From: SKPT01 sp040905445
GTDB taxonomy: Bacteria; Planctomycetota; Phycisphaerae; Phycisphaerales; Phycisphaeraceae
Assembly (NCBI GenBank): GCA_040905445.1
Contig: JBBDRN010000042.1
Span: 19,752 to 83,751 of the forward strand
Direction: 5' to 3'
Length of the DNA stretch: 64,000 nucleotides
Shown here: piece by piece, positions 25,451 through 34,200 of the stretch
How positions within the stretch are numbered: the first letter of the stretch is position 1
Layout: each line of letters begins with the position of its first letter
The notes under the pieces: model-generated
Told to the model about the DNA's origin: nothing
Database searches by the model: none
Seen by the model: the letters and a program-made list of their open reading frames with translations, nothing else
Program-made: the position numbers and the translations under genes

Positions 25451-26410
25451 TTACAGCGGCTTGAGCCCCGCCTCGATCTGCCCACGGCGGGGCTCGAGGA
25501 ACGGCGGCAGCGACAGCCGCTCGCCGAGCTGTGCCATCGGCTCATCGACGCCGAAGCCCGGCCCGTCCGTCGCGATCTCGAAGAGAATGCCGTTGGGCTC
25601 GCGGACGTAGAGGCTGCGGAAGTAGTAGCGATCGACCTCGCCGCTGAACGGCAGCCGCGACGACGCCAGCCGCCGCGACCACGCCTGGTACTGCTCGATG
25701 TCCGGCGTGCGGAAGGCGACGTGATGGACCGCCCCGGCCCCCTGCCGCGCGGCGGGCAGCCCCGGCTCGACCGCCACGTGCAGTTCCCCCGCCGCGCTCT
25801 CCGGGCTGGACGCCGGCGTCATCTGGTAGACGTAAACACTCGCGCCGCCGGCCCCGGCCTGGTACTCGCGCACGCGCCGCATCGCCAGCAGGTCGGTCAG
25901 CACCGTCTCCGTGGGGCCGAGTTCCGGCACGCTGAGCGTCACGGGCCCCAGTCCGCGCACCTGGTGCTCCGCGGGCACGGGGCTCCCGCTCCAGGGTTGA
26001 TGCTCGGGCCCCGGTGTATCGTCGACAACCAGCGCCAACCGCTGGCCCTCCGGGTCCTCGAAGTGGAGCGTTGGCCGGGCGTCGTCGTCGGTCACGGGCT
26101 CGGCGTCGATGCCGGCGTCGGCGAGCCGCTGCTGCCACCACGCCAGACTCTGCGCGCTGCCGACGCGCAGGCCGGTGCGCGCGATGCTGCGCGTGCCGCG
26201 CTGCTCGGCGGGCAGGGGCCAGTCGAAGAAGGTGATGTCCGTGCCGGGCGTCGCCGCGCCGTCGGCGTAGAAGAGGTGGTAGGCGGAGACGTCGTCCTGG
26301 TTGACGGTCTTCTTGACGAGGCGCAGGCCTAGCGTGCGCGTGTAGAAGCGGTGGTTGCCGGACGCGTCGGCGGTGATCGCGGTGAGGTGGTGGAGGCCGA
26401 GCAGGTGCAT
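25451..26410 (-). CDS. Ring-cleaving dioxygenase of the VOC superfamily
   Basis: A 319-residue protein with two repeated glyoxalase/VOC modules. Module 1 begins LGLHHLTAITADASGNHRFYTRTLGLRLVKK. The second half has GAGAVHHVAFRTPDIEQYQAWSRRL and VREPNGILFEIATDGPGF, giving the His and Glu metal ligands. This pattern matches the YkcA/MhqO-type 'ring-cleaving dioxygenases' that detoxify quinones. The ATG at 26410 is favoured over an in-frame start 57 codons earlier, which would overlap the zinc-ribbon gene. It likely follows that gene in one operon, with a gap of 38 bp. Confidence 0.82.
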   Translation of the reverse strand: MHLLGLHHLTAITADASGNHRFYTRTLGLRLVKKTVNQDDVSAYHLFYADGAATPGTDITFFDWPLPAEQRGTRSIARTGLRVGSAQSLAWWQQRLADAGIDAEPVTDDDARPTLHFEDPEGQRLALVVDDTPGPEHQPWSGSPVPAEHQVRGLGPVTLSVPELGPTETVLTDLLAMRRVREYQAGAGGASVYVYQMTPASSPESAAGELHVAVEPGLPAARQGAGAVHHVAFRTPDIEQYQAWSRRLASSRLPFSGEVDRYYFRSLYVREPNGILFEIATDGPGFGVDEPMAQLGERLSLPPFLEPRRGQIEAGLKPL

Positions 26411-26448
26411 GGGAAGCCGCAGCCGCCCGGGAGACGGCGGTGGACGGG

Positions 26449-27216
26449 TCACTTGGACTGGATCGCGCCGCGCAGTTCCTGGTTCATGTACAGAATCCGC
26501 CCGCAGTTCGAGCAGGTCACCACCTGGTTCGGCTGCGAGAGCAGCGCGTTGACGCGCTCGATCGGCAGGCTCATGTAGCACCCCTCGCAGGTGTACTCCA
26601 TCCGCCGGCGGTCCTGCTCGTGCACCTCCGCCAGGGCCTCGCCTTCATACGAGTGGATGAGGCGATCGAAAACCGTCTTGGCCGCGGGCGGCACCTGCCC
26701 GGCGGCCGTGTCGCGCTCGGCGGTCGCCTGGTCCAGCCGCTGGCCGACCTCCTCCCGCGCTGTCTCGACCTCGCGCTCAGCGCTGACCACCAGCTTCTGC
26801 TGATCGGCCACGCGCTGCTCGACATCCGTGACGCGCTGCTGGAGCGCCTCGACCTCGCCCATCTGCTCCAGCGCCTGGTCCTCCAGCTTCGACTTGTCCC
26901 CCTTGAGCGTGTTGACCTCCACGAGCGTGGCGGAGTACTCCTTGTTGCTCCTGGCGGTGTTCATCCGCTCCCGCAGCGAGGCGATCCGCTCGTCCAGCCC
27001 GGCGGCCTGCTGCTCGAGTTGATGGGCCTCGGCCCGATGGTGGCGCAACTGGTTGGCCAGCTCCTGATGCTGCTGCTGAAGCTGCTCGAGTCGCTCGCGC
27101 TGGGCGCGCTGACGGCGCTCGGCCGCATCCAGACGCCCCCGCAGGCCCCGGACCTGCTGATCCAGACGGTACAACTCGCGCAGTTGCTCTTGTAGCGACA
27201 AGGGACGGGTCTCCAT
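26449..27216 (-). CDS. Coiled-coil C4-type zinc-ribbon protein
   Basis: A 255-residue protein. Residues 1-175 form a long coiled coil rich in Glu, Gln, Arg and Leu. Residues about 205-245 hold the zinc ribbon YTCEGCYMSLP and VVTCSNCGRILY, with CxxC...CxxC spacing. Family members with this layout occur widely in bacteria, and an RNA- or nucleic-acid-related role has been proposed. An AT-rich stretch just upstream (TATAGT at 27242-27237) may be its promoter. The start ATG at 27216 lies close to the divergent PhoH promoter region. Confidence 0.85.
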   Translation of the reverse strand: METRPLSLQEQLRELYRLDQQVRGLRGRLDAAERRQRAQRERLEQLQQQHQELANQLRHHRAEAHQLEQQAAGLDERIASLRERMNTARSNKEYSATLVEVNTLKGDKSKLEDQALEQMGEVEALQQRVTDVEQRVADQQKLVVSAEREVETAREEVGQRLDQATAERDTAAGQVPPAAKTVFDRLIHSYEGEALAEVHEQDRRRMEYTCEGCYMSLPIERVNALLSQPNQVVTCSNCGRILYMNQELRGAIQSK

Positions 27217-27236
27217 ATTCGCGGCTCAACACTATT

Positions 27237-27242
27237 ACTATA
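27237..27242 (-). promoter_or_regulatory. Candidate -10 of the zinc-ribbon gene
   Basis: TATAGT on the minus strand, 20 bp upstream of the start codon, in the AT-rich segment 27229-27250. Confidence 0.4.
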
Positions 27243-27368
27243 ACAAATGATCCGCCCGGGTCGAACGGCAAATGGCGGACGCCTCCTCTTCCGCCCGATT
27301 CCCCGCCCGCGGGTTTGACCTGCCGCCCGATCGTGAAACCAACCCCTGCGTCTGGGCCGGCGGGGGCG

Positions 27369-27374
27369 TAAAAT
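27369..27374 (+). promoter_or_regulatory. Candidate -10 of the phoH-pgpH unit
   Basis: TAAAAT just upstream of the AAAGGAG ribosome-binding site of phoH. Confidence 0.4.
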
Positions 27375-27398
27375 ACCCCCCGAAAGGAGATGCCCGAC

Positions 27399-28406
27399 TT
27401 GGAGCTAACAATCCGGCTTCCGCACGGTGACCAGCGACTGGCCGTGACCGGCACCGCGGAACGCAACCTGAAGATCATCCGCGAGGCGCTGGGCGTCAAC
27501 GTCAGCGCCCGCAACGGGTCGCTGCGCGTCAGCGGGGAGAGTGGCCCCGTGGGCCGGGCGGCCCACGTCATCGAGCAGCTCGGCGAGGCCGCCCGGCTGC
27601 AGAAGCCGATGACCCGCCAGCAGTTGCTGGAGACGATCGCCGAGCTCGACCACCGCCCCCTTCCCCGGCCCGCCACCGGCGCCGGGCCTCGGACGCAGCA
27701 GGGGCTGGGCGACCCGCTCGAGGTCTTCCTGCCCGGCCGGCGGGTCAAGCCGATGACCGCGGGGCAGAGCCGGTACCTCGACGCGATCGCGCACCACGAC
27801 CTGAGCTTCTGCGTCGGGCCCGCGGGCACGGGCAAGACCTACCTCGCCGTCGCCGCGGCCGTGGCGATGCTCAAGCGCGGCGACGTGCGCAAACTCGTGC
27901 TCGTCCGCCCCGCGGTCGAGGCGGGCGAGAAGCTCGGCTTCCTGCCCGGCACGATGCAGGAAAAGGTCAACCCCTACCTCCGCCCCCTGCTCGATGCCTT
28001 GCACGACATGATGGAGTTCGACCAGATCCAGCGCTACATGGACGCCGACCTGATCGAGATCGTCCCGCTGGCGTTCATGCGCGGCCGGACGCTCAACGAC
28101 GCCCTGATCATCCTCGACGAGGCGCAGAACACCACGAAGAACCAGATGCTCATGTTCCTGACGCGCCTGGGCCACGGCAGCAAGATGATCGTCACGGGTG
28201 ACACGTCGCAGATCGACCTGCCCGACCCGCGCGAGTCGGGGCTCGTCGACTCGATCCACCGCCTGCGCCGCACGGCGGGCGTGGCCATGTGCACGCTCGT
28301 CGGCAGCGACATCGTCCGCCACAGCCTCGTCCAGCGGATCGTCGACGCCTACGGCCAGAGCGCCGATCGGCCCGGTGCCGACGCGTCCGGGACGGAACCT
28401 ACGTAG
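27399..28406 (+). CDS. phoH: PhoH-like ATPase
   Basis: A PhoH/YbeZ-family protein of about 335 residues. Walker A GPAGTGKT lies near residues 140-147 and Walker B LIILDEAQN near 236-244, with VRPAVEAGEKLGFLPG and a C-terminal IVTGDTSQIDL motif typical of the family. It acts in RNA processing or ribosome quality in other bacteria. I choose TTG at 27399: AAGGAG lies 9 nt before it, whereas the ATG at 27390 directly abuts the SD and gives zero spacing. Start use is the main uncertainty. It precedes pgpH, separated by a repeat. Confidence 0.88.
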   Translation: MELTIRLPHGDQRLAVTGTAERNLKIIREALGVNVSARNGSLRVSGESGPVGRAAHVIEQLGEAARLQKPMTRQQLLETIAELDHRPLPRPATGAGPRTQQGLGDPLEVFLPGRRVKPMTAGQSRYLDAIAHHDLSFCVGPAGTGKTYLAVAAAVAMLKRGDVRKLVLVRPAVEAGEKLGFLPGTMQEKVNPYLRPLLDALHDMMEFDQIQRYMDADLIEIVPLAFMRGRTLNDALIILDEAQNTTKNQMLMFLTRLGHGSKMIVTGDTSQIDLPDPRESGLVDSIHRLRRTAGVAMCTLVGSDIVRHSLVQRIVDAYGQSADRPGADASGTEPT

Positions 28407-28470
28407 AATGCTGCACGACCGGCTCTCGCTTGCCGATAGCCATCAGGAGGAACGTCGCCGCATGTGAAGA

Positions 28471-28547
28471 ACGTAAGGGTCCGCTGTGCGGGCCTTCACC
28501 TCGACGGCAACATCCGCCTGAAGCTCCGCACGGCGGACCCCTAACGT
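28471..28547. repeat. GGTCCGC palindrome family, copy 2
   Basis: Left arm ACGTAAGGGTCCGCTGTGCGG (28471-28491) pairs with a near-complement ending CTAACGT (28526-28547). It lies between phoH and pgpH. Confidence 0.8.
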
Positions 28548-28608
28548 CCGCATCGAGGCCCGATCTCCAGCCGCCGACGCCTGATCCGACCTGCCCCCAC
28601 CCATTGCC

Positions 28609-30933
28609 ATGCCCACGCCCCGCTCATCCCGAACCGCCCGTCGCCGCGAGGTCCGGCGCTACCTGCCCCGGCCGGGGCGGCGCGTCGGGCCGCTGGGGCA
28701 GCCCGACTTCGTCGCGGCGGGGCTCTGGGCACTGCTGCTCGCGGCCGTGGCGACGCTCATCGCCTGGCCCGACAGCGCCCGCCTGCGCTACGACCCCGGC
28801 GCGGTGATCACCGACGCGATCGTCGCCCGCGTCGACTTCGAGGCCGTCAACCGCACCGAGACCGAGCGGCGCCGCACGGATGCGATGAACCGCCAGCCGC
28901 GCGTCTACGTCGCCAACGAGCAGTTCTACGAGGAGCTGCGCCAGCACCTGGACGAGGAGCTGCTGGCGCTGGCGCAGTACAACACCGTCGAGGAGCTGCC
29001 GCGCGACTACCGCGAGGGGTACGCGATCACGCCCGAGACGCTCGAATCGCTTCGCCGTTTCGCCGGCGGCGAGGTCGAGCGGTCGTGGGACCAGCGCGTG
29101 CGCGCGTTTCGGCGATCGCTGTTCGACCTGGCGCTGCTGGAGCCCGAGCAGTACGCGATCGAGCAGGAAGACGAGATCGGCGTGGGCGGCATCGTGATCC
29201 TCCACCCCGACCCGCTGCCGGGCGAGGCGACGGAGCGCGACCTCTACCCGCGCGATATCTACCCGATGGATGACACCGAGGCTCTGGCGGAAGTCATCGC
29301 CCGCAAGGCGGTCCACTTCCCCATCGAGCTGCGCGACAGCGTCACGACGCTGGTGCTGGAGCGGTTGCAGCCGACCTACCTCTACAACAGCGTCGCCGAG
29401 GAGCTGACCGCCCAGCGGCGCGCGGCGCGCTACGCCCGCGAGCCGGCGGAAATCGACCCGATCCGGCGCGGCGATCCGCTCGTGCGGCCGGGCACGCGCC
29501 TGGAGGACGCGCACATCGAGCTCATCGAGGCCGAGCGCGAAGCCTACCAGGCGACGCTGGGGCGGTTCGAGCGCACCATGCACCACGCCGCGCTGCTCGG
29601 GATCATGGTGCTGCTATCGGTGGGCCTGTGGTCCTACATCGTGGCGTTCAAGCCCCGCGTGGTGCGCAATCCCTGGCGGGCGCTGGCCATCACGCTGCTC
29701 GTGGTGATCTGCCACGGGCTGGCGGTGTGGATCACCCTCCTGCACCCGCGCCTGCCCTACATCACCACCATCGCGCCCACCGTCTTCACCGCGATCGTCC
29801 TGAGCATCGCCTACGACCGGCAGTTCGCGCTCACCGTGGGGTTCATCCACACGCTGCTGGTGGTTGTCAGCCTGGACCTCGGCATGGGCGTGGCGGTGGT
29901 GATGCTCGCCGGCGTGAGCACGGCCGTCGCGCTGCTCGAGCCCGTGCGCACGCGATCGACGATCGTCCTCGTGGGCCTGGCCAGCGGCGGGGTGATGGCG
30001 CTGGCGACGGGCATGACCGGGCTGTTCGACCGCCCGCTGCACCTGCCGGGCGAGCAGTGGCGCATCCTCGTGGACATGTTCCACGCCGCGCTGGTCGGGC
30101 TGTTCACCGGCCTGTTCGTGCAGGGCATCCTGCCGGGGATCGAGAAGGTCTTCAAGGTCACCACGGCGATGACGCTGCGGGAGCTCAACGACGCGAGCCA
30201 TCCGCTGCTGCAGCGCCTCGCGCAGGAAGCGCCGGGGACGTTCCAGCACTCGCTGCGCATGGCGGACATGGCCGAGGCCGCCGCCGACGCGATCGGCGCC
30301 GACGGCCTGCTCTGCCGCGTGGGCGCGATGTACCACGACGTGGGCAAGCTGCACAAGCCGGAGTACTTCATCGAGAACCAGACGGGCGGCCCGAGCCGGC
30401 ATGCCAAGCTCTCGCCCGCCATGAGCCTGCTGATCATCGTCGGCCACGTCAAGGACGGCATCGAGATGGCCCGGGAGTATCGGCTGCCGGCGACGATCAT
30501 CCACTGCATCGAATCGCACCACGGCACGACGCTCGTCGAGTACTTCTATCACGCCGCGCGCAAGCAGAGGGCGGACGAGGACGAGCCGGCGCCGAGCGAG
30601 TTCGAGTTCCGCTACCCCGGGCCCAAGCCGCAGACGAAGGAGGCGGCGATCATGCTGCTGTGCGACAGCGTCGAGGCGGCCGCCCGCTCGCTCGCCGAGC
30701 CGACGCCGATCCGCCTCGAGCAGATCGTCCAGCGGATGATGAGCAAGCGGCTGATGGACGGACAGTTCAACGAATGTCAGGTCACGCTGCAGGAACTGCA
30801 CCGCATCGAGGAGGCGATCACCAAGACGCTGCGCGCGATCTATCACGGCCGCGTCAAGTATCCGACCGATCAACCGGAGCGTACGGCCGCTCCACGCCCG
30901 GCGGCGCCACAGCCACGCAGCGCGGCGAGTTGA
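28609..30933 (+). CDS. pgpH: PgpH-type 7TM-HD cyclic-di-AMP phosphodiesterase
   Basis: A 774-residue membrane protein. It has an N-terminal TM helix (about 38-53), an extracytoplasmic 7TMR-HDED domain, a block of membrane helices (about 325-525) and a cytoplasmic HD domain with FQHSLRMA (His about 547) and MYHDVGK (HD 576-577), then IIHCIESHHGT. The domain order is that of PgpH, which hydrolyses c-di-AMP. Its place after phoH is conserved in many bacteria, and ybeY usually follows. No ybeY is present here; the segment downstream is repeats and the convergent efflux lipoprotein. The Pro/Ala-rich last 20 residues are low complexity. Confidence 0.88.
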   Translation: MPTPRSSRTARRREVRRYLPRPGRRVGPLGQPDFVAAGLWALLLAAVATLIAWPDSARLRYDPGAVITDAIVARVDFEAVNRTETERRRTDAMNRQPRVYVANEQFYEELRQHLDEELLALAQYNTVEELPRDYREGYAITPETLESLRRFAGGEVERSWDQRVRAFRRSLFDLALLEPEQYAIEQEDEIGVGGIVILHPDPLPGEATERDLYPRDIYPMDDTEALAEVIARKAVHFPIELRDSVTTLVLERLQPTYLYNSVAEELTAQRRAARYAREPAEIDPIRRGDPLVRPGTRLEDAHIELIEAEREAYQATLGRFERTMHHAALLGIMVLLSVGLWSYIVAFKPRVVRNPWRALAITLLVVICHGLAVWITLLHPRLPYITTIAPTVFTAIVLSIAYDRQFALTVGFIHTLLVVVSLDLGMGVAVVMLAGVSTAVALLEPVRTRSTIVLVGLASGGVMALATGMTGLFDRPLHLPGEQWRILVDMFHAALVGLFTGLFVQGILPGIEKVFKVTTAMTLRELNDASHPLLQRLAQEAPGTFQHSLRMADMAEAAADAIGADGLLCRVGAMYHDVGKLHKPEYFIENQTGGPSRHAKLSPAMSLLIIVGHVKDGIEMAREYRLPATIIHCIESHHGTTLVEYFYHAARKQRADEDEPAPSEFEFRYPGPKPQTKEAAIMLLCDSVEAAARSLAEPTPIRLEQIVQRMMSKRLMDGQFNECQVTLQELHRIEEAITKTLRAIYHGRVKYPTDQPERTAAPRPAAPQPRSAAS

Positions 30934-31009
30934 GACACACCACGGACGCCGGGCCGATACGCGCGGGCGCGGCGGCGAGATCGCGTCAACCCATTCGTAG
31001 GGGGTGGGG

Positions 31010-31095
31010 TGCATTGACAAGCGGAGTCCGCGGAGCTTGTCAGTGCGAACGAGGGCAAACACTGACAAGGCCGAGGACGGCCTTGTCAGTGGCAC
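31010..31095. repeat. REPIN-like double-hairpin element, copy 1
   Basis: Two hairpins about 15 bp apart. The first (31011-31045) has imperfect arms around TTGACAAGC and GCTTGTCA. The second (31060-31091) has a perfect 13-bp stem, CACTGACAAGGCC with GGCCTTGTCAGTG, and a 6-nt loop. A reverse-orientation homologue is at 49111-49200. It sits between pgpH and the TolC-like gene. Confidence 0.85.
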
Positions 31096-31123
31096 CGCGA
31101 CGGTTAAATTGAACGTACGTTAA

Positions 31124-31183
31124 ACGTAGGGTCCGCTGTGCGGACCTTCCCCTCACGTTGACCAACCCCACCACGGACCCTAC
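31124..31183. repeat. GGTCCGC palindrome family, copy 3
   Basis: Left arm ACGTAGGGTCCGCTGTG with GCGGACC (31124-31146); right arm remnant CACGGACCCTA (31172-31182). The CTA at 31180-31182 is the stop codon of the TolC-like gene on the minus strand. Confidence 0.8.
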
Positions 31184-32805
31184 AGGCCCACCGGCTCATC
31201 GCCCGGGGCGACGATGCCGCGCCGGTGCAGCAGCGAGCCCTCCAGCCGGTACAGGTCGACCACCGCCTGGCGGAAGGCGACCACGGCCCGCACCTCCGCG
31301 ATCTGGCTTTCGAGCAGGTCCCGCTGTGCCTGCGCCACCAGGAGCGCCGTGCTCGTGCCCACCTCGAACCGTTCGCGCTCCGCCCGTAGCGTCTGCTCGA
31401 AGAGCTCGCGCGTCGCCTGCGTCGCGTCGATCTGCTCGCCCGCCCGCTCCAGTTCCACCAGCGCCTGGCGGACGTCCAGCTCGACAAGCTCCGTGGCGTT
31501 GGCCACCGCCTCGCGGGCCTGACTGCGGGCGAATCGCGCCTGCCGGTAGGCCGCCCGCTCGCCGCGCCGGCCCAGCGCCTGCTCGAAGCGGAGCCCGACG
31601 GTCACGTCGTAGCCCGGGCCGTCCATCTCATGGAAGGTGTCGCCGAACGCGTCGGCGTAGCCGGTCTTGCCCAGGGTCAGGAACAGGTCCAGCCGGGGCA
31701 GCAGCCCCTCGCGTGTCTCCACGACGTCGAGGCGATCGCGCGCCAGCCGCAGCCGCGCCTCGTTGAGGTCCGCCCGCCACTGCCGCGCCAGCGCGGCATG
31801 CGCCTCGACCTCGTCGACGACGACCTCCGGCACCGTCGGCTCGTCGGCGAGCTCGATCGGCGTCGCCCATCCCGCCTCGCGCCCCACGCCCAGCAGCCGC
31901 AGCAGTCGCAGCCGCGTCTGGTCGCGTCGGCTGCGGGCGTCGATCAACTCCTCGCGCCGCAGCGCGACCTCTGCCCGGGCCGCGTACAGCTCCGTCTCGG
32001 GCACGAGCCCCACCTCGATGCGCTGCTGCGTCTGCTGGGCCTGCTGCCGGGCGACAGCCAACGACGCCTCGAAAATCTCGATCTCCCGCTGCGCGAGCGC
32101 ATGGTCCCAGTAGGTCTGCTCGACCTGGGCGACGAGGGCCTCGGCGAAGCCGCGCAACTCGTATTGCGAGATCTCGGCGTCAAGGCGGGCCTGCTCGATG
32201 CCCGCGAGGTTGCCAAGCCGGCTGCGCCCCTGCAACAGCGCCTGCGTCACGCCGACGCCCACCCGCGTGCCATGCTGCCGGGGCGTGCGGTCGGTGACCC
32301 GGGTGAAGTGTCCGAGCTCCAGGCCCACCTCCGTGCCCGTAAGCAGCCGCTGGCGCAGCCCGGCATCGAAGGTCACGCCCTCCTCGACCGACTCGAACGT
32401 CGTGCCCGGCAACGCCGGGTTGACGCGCTCGGCCCGCTCGCGCGTGTAGGCGAGCTCGGCGTCGATGAACGGGTCGTACAGCGCCCGCTCCAGCGCCTCG
32501 AACTCGCCGGCGATCAACGGCTGGTACTGCTGGACCGCCAGCTCCCGGTTGCGCGACAGCGCGAGCATCACCGCCTGCTCCAGCGACAGCGCCAGCGGCT
32601 CGCCCGCGGCCGGCAGCGCCACATGCAGCGGCGGCTCGGGCTCGATCGGCGTTGGCGATTCGACCGGCTCGTCCTCCGCACGCTCGGCGCGGTCGACCGC
32701 CTGCGCATACGCCTCGCGGTCGTACTGGTACAGCGCGTCCGGCGCGCACGCCGCGACCAGGCAGAGCATCAACACGGTGACGAGAAGACCTGCACGCACG
32801 GGCAT
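31180..32805 (-). CDS. TolC-family outer-membrane efflux lipoprotein
   Basis: A 541-residue protein with a lipoprotein signal: hydrophobic LLVTVLMLCLVAAC with the Cys at about position 20. The mature region has an acidic/proline linker (about 40-65), then the two repeated TolC-type coiled-coil halves with ALSRNRELAV and FEQTLRAERERFEVGTSTALLVAQAQRDLLESQIAEVRAVVAFRQAVVDLYRLEGSLL near the end. OprM-type proteins are lipid-anchored in this way. It would form the outer-membrane channel of an efflux or export system, whose other parts are not nearby. SD GGAG precedes the ATG at 32805. Its stop lies in a palindromic repeat. Confidence 0.83.
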   Translation of the reverse strand: MPVRAGLLVTVLMLCLVAACAPDALYQYDREAYAQAVDRAERAEDEPVESPTPIEPEPPLHVALPAAGEPLALSLEQAVMLALSRNRELAVQQYQPLIAGEFEALERALYDPFIDAELAYTRERAERVNPALPGTTFESVEEGVTFDAGLRQRLLTGTEVGLELGHFTRVTDRTPRQHGTRVGVGVTQALLQGRSRLGNLAGIEQARLDAEISQYELRGFAEALVAQVEQTYWDHALAQREIEIFEASLAVARQQAQQTQQRIEVGLVPETELYAARAEVALRREELIDARSRRDQTRLRLLRLLGVGREAGWATPIELADEPTVPEVVVDEVEAHAALARQWRADLNEARLRLARDRLDVVETREGLLPRLDLFLTLGKTGYADAFGDTFHEMDGPGYDVTVGLRFEQALGRRGERAAYRQARFARSQAREAVANATELVELDVRQALVELERAGEQIDATQATRELFEQTLRAERERFEVGTSTALLVAQAQRDLLESQIAEVRAVVAFRQAVVDLYRLEGSLLHRRGIVAPGDEPVGL

Positions 32806-32970
32806 CGAACGCTCCAGCAACAAGAGGGTTGGCCGCACTTCCCCAGGCGGGCCCGACAGGATAATCCATTCACCGCCGAACCGCGCCATCATGCGGCCGG
32901 GACGTGTGGCCGCGCGGAGCGGGTCGGGTTGTGCGGGCGTGGATTGAACCTGCTCCAGGCGTCGCGCGGG

Positions 32971-33906
32971 TCACTCCGCGGCGGAGCGTTCGCGCGGCTT
33001 GCCGGGCTGGACGACGTCCCATGCCAGGCCCATCAGGCTCATGGCGCGGATCGTCAGGTAGGTGATGTCGATCTCATACCACTTCTGGCCGTGCGCTGCC
33101 GCGCGCTGGTGGGCGTGGTGGTTGTTGTGCCAGCCTTCGCCGAAGCCCAGCAGCGCGACCCACCAGAGGTTGGTCGACCGGTCGCCGGTTTCGAAGGTCT
33201 GGTAGCCCCAGGTGTGGGAGGCGGAGTTGACGAACCAGGTTGCGTGGTAGACGAGGACGGTGCGCAGGGCGACGCCCCAGATGACCCAGGACAGGCCGCT
33301 GGCGTTGAGCCCGAAGTAGCGGGCCAGTTCGCCGCCGGCGAGCAGCACCACCGCGAGGATCGCCTGCGGCACCCAGAAATGGCGGTTGAGCCGGCGGATG
33401 AACGGGTCCCGAAGCAGGTCCTTCGCCGCCGCGGCCGCGTTCTGGCCCTCCGGCTCCTTGTGCATGCACCAGAAAATGTGCGACCAGGTGAAGCCGTGGT
33501 TCGGCGTGTGCGGGTCCAGGTCGCTGTCGGAGTGCTTGTGGTGGATGCGGTGCGTGCCGACCCACGTGGCCGGCCCCCCCTGCCAGGCGAGGCACCCGAA
33601 AGCGGTGAGCGTGTACTCCAACCACTTGGGCGTCTTGAAGCTGCGGTGCGTCAGCAGACGGTGGAACCCGAGCGTGACGCCCAGGCCGCCGCTGATCCAG
33701 TAAAGCACCAGGGCAACCGTCAGCGCGCTCCAGGAAAAGAACCAGGGTGCGGCGATGGCGGCAACATGGAGCCCGCCGATGCCGATGATGACCGGCCAAT
33801 CGAGCTTGTGCCGCAGCCGGTGGATGCGGCCGGGCACTTTCGCGTCCTGCGGGCCGGCGTCCTGCGAGGCAGCGTCCTGTGGCGAAACGGCTTCCTGAGG
33901 CATCAT
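32971..33906 (-). CDS. Membrane fatty acyl desaturase (delta-9 type)
   Basis: A 311-residue integral membrane protein with the three histidine boxes HRLLTH (82-87), HRIHH (119-123) and HNNHH near the C-terminus, in the acyl-CoA/acyl-lipid delta-9 desaturase family. Hydrophobic helices lie between the first two boxes and before the third. It would introduce double bonds into membrane fatty acids and needs an electron donor. The N-terminus is Gln/Ala/Asp-rich and looks disordered. The ATG at 33906 follows AGGA and overlaps the stop of a short upstream frame as ATGA. A second ATG is adjacent at 33903. Confidence 0.87.
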   Translation of the reverse strand: MMPQEAVSPQDAASQDAGPQDAKVPGRIHRLRHKLDWPVIIGIGGLHVAAIAAPWFFSWSALTVALVLYWISGGLGVTLGFHRLLTHRSFKTPKWLEYTLTAFGCLAWQGGPATWVGTHRIHHKHSDSDLDPHTPNHGFTWSHIFWCMHKEPEGQNAAAAAKDLLRDPFIRRLNRHFWVPQAILAVVLLAGGELARYFGLNASGLSWVIWGVALRTVLVYHATWFVNSASHTWGYQTFETGDRSTNLWWVALLGFGEGWHNNHHAHQRAAAHGQKWYEIDITYLTIRAMSLMGLAWDVVQPGKPRERSAAE

Positions 33907-33995
33907 GGACATCCTAAAGTTGGCCCGCCGCCGTTTCCATCCGGCGGCTCCGGCGCCTGCTGGCCGGCCGGACCCCCATCGGGCACCGGGTACAT
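33903..33995 (-). CDS. Possible small upstream peptide overlapping the desaturase start
   Basis: A 30-codon frame (MYPVPDGGPAGQQ... to GCP) whose TGA stop overlaps the desaturase ATG as ATGA. It is Pro/Gly-rich with no domain. The overlap hints at translational coupling, but it may be chance. The same frame also opens further upstream, to an ATG at 34070. Confidence 0.25.
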   Translation of the reverse strand: MYPVPDGGPAGQQAPEPPDGNGGGPTLGCP

Positions 33996-34065
33996 CCCGG
34001 TGTCGGATCCGAAGGTGGACAAGGATGCCGATCCTTGAACGGGGGATTCCGGAGCGGAAGCCCAC

Positions 34066-34071
34066 ATCATA
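34066..34071 (-). promoter_or_regulatory. Candidate -10 of the desaturase gene
   Basis: TATGAT on the minus strand, 159 bp before the desaturase ATG. This gives a long leader covering the small upstream frame. Confidence 0.25.
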
Positions 34072-34200
34072 GGCGCACCCACCACCCCGTGCATGCGACA
34101 CCCCCACCATACGCCCCGCCACACGCCCGCCACACCGCCCGTTCGCGGCACGTTCGCACCGCAAAACATCGCTCACCAACCACAAATCAACAATCGGATG

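Noticed and set aside
31010..31095. tRNA or riboswitch interpretation of the double hairpin
   Set aside because: No cloverleaf, no CCA end or T-loop consensus; a second copy elsewhere in reverse orientation fits a repeat.
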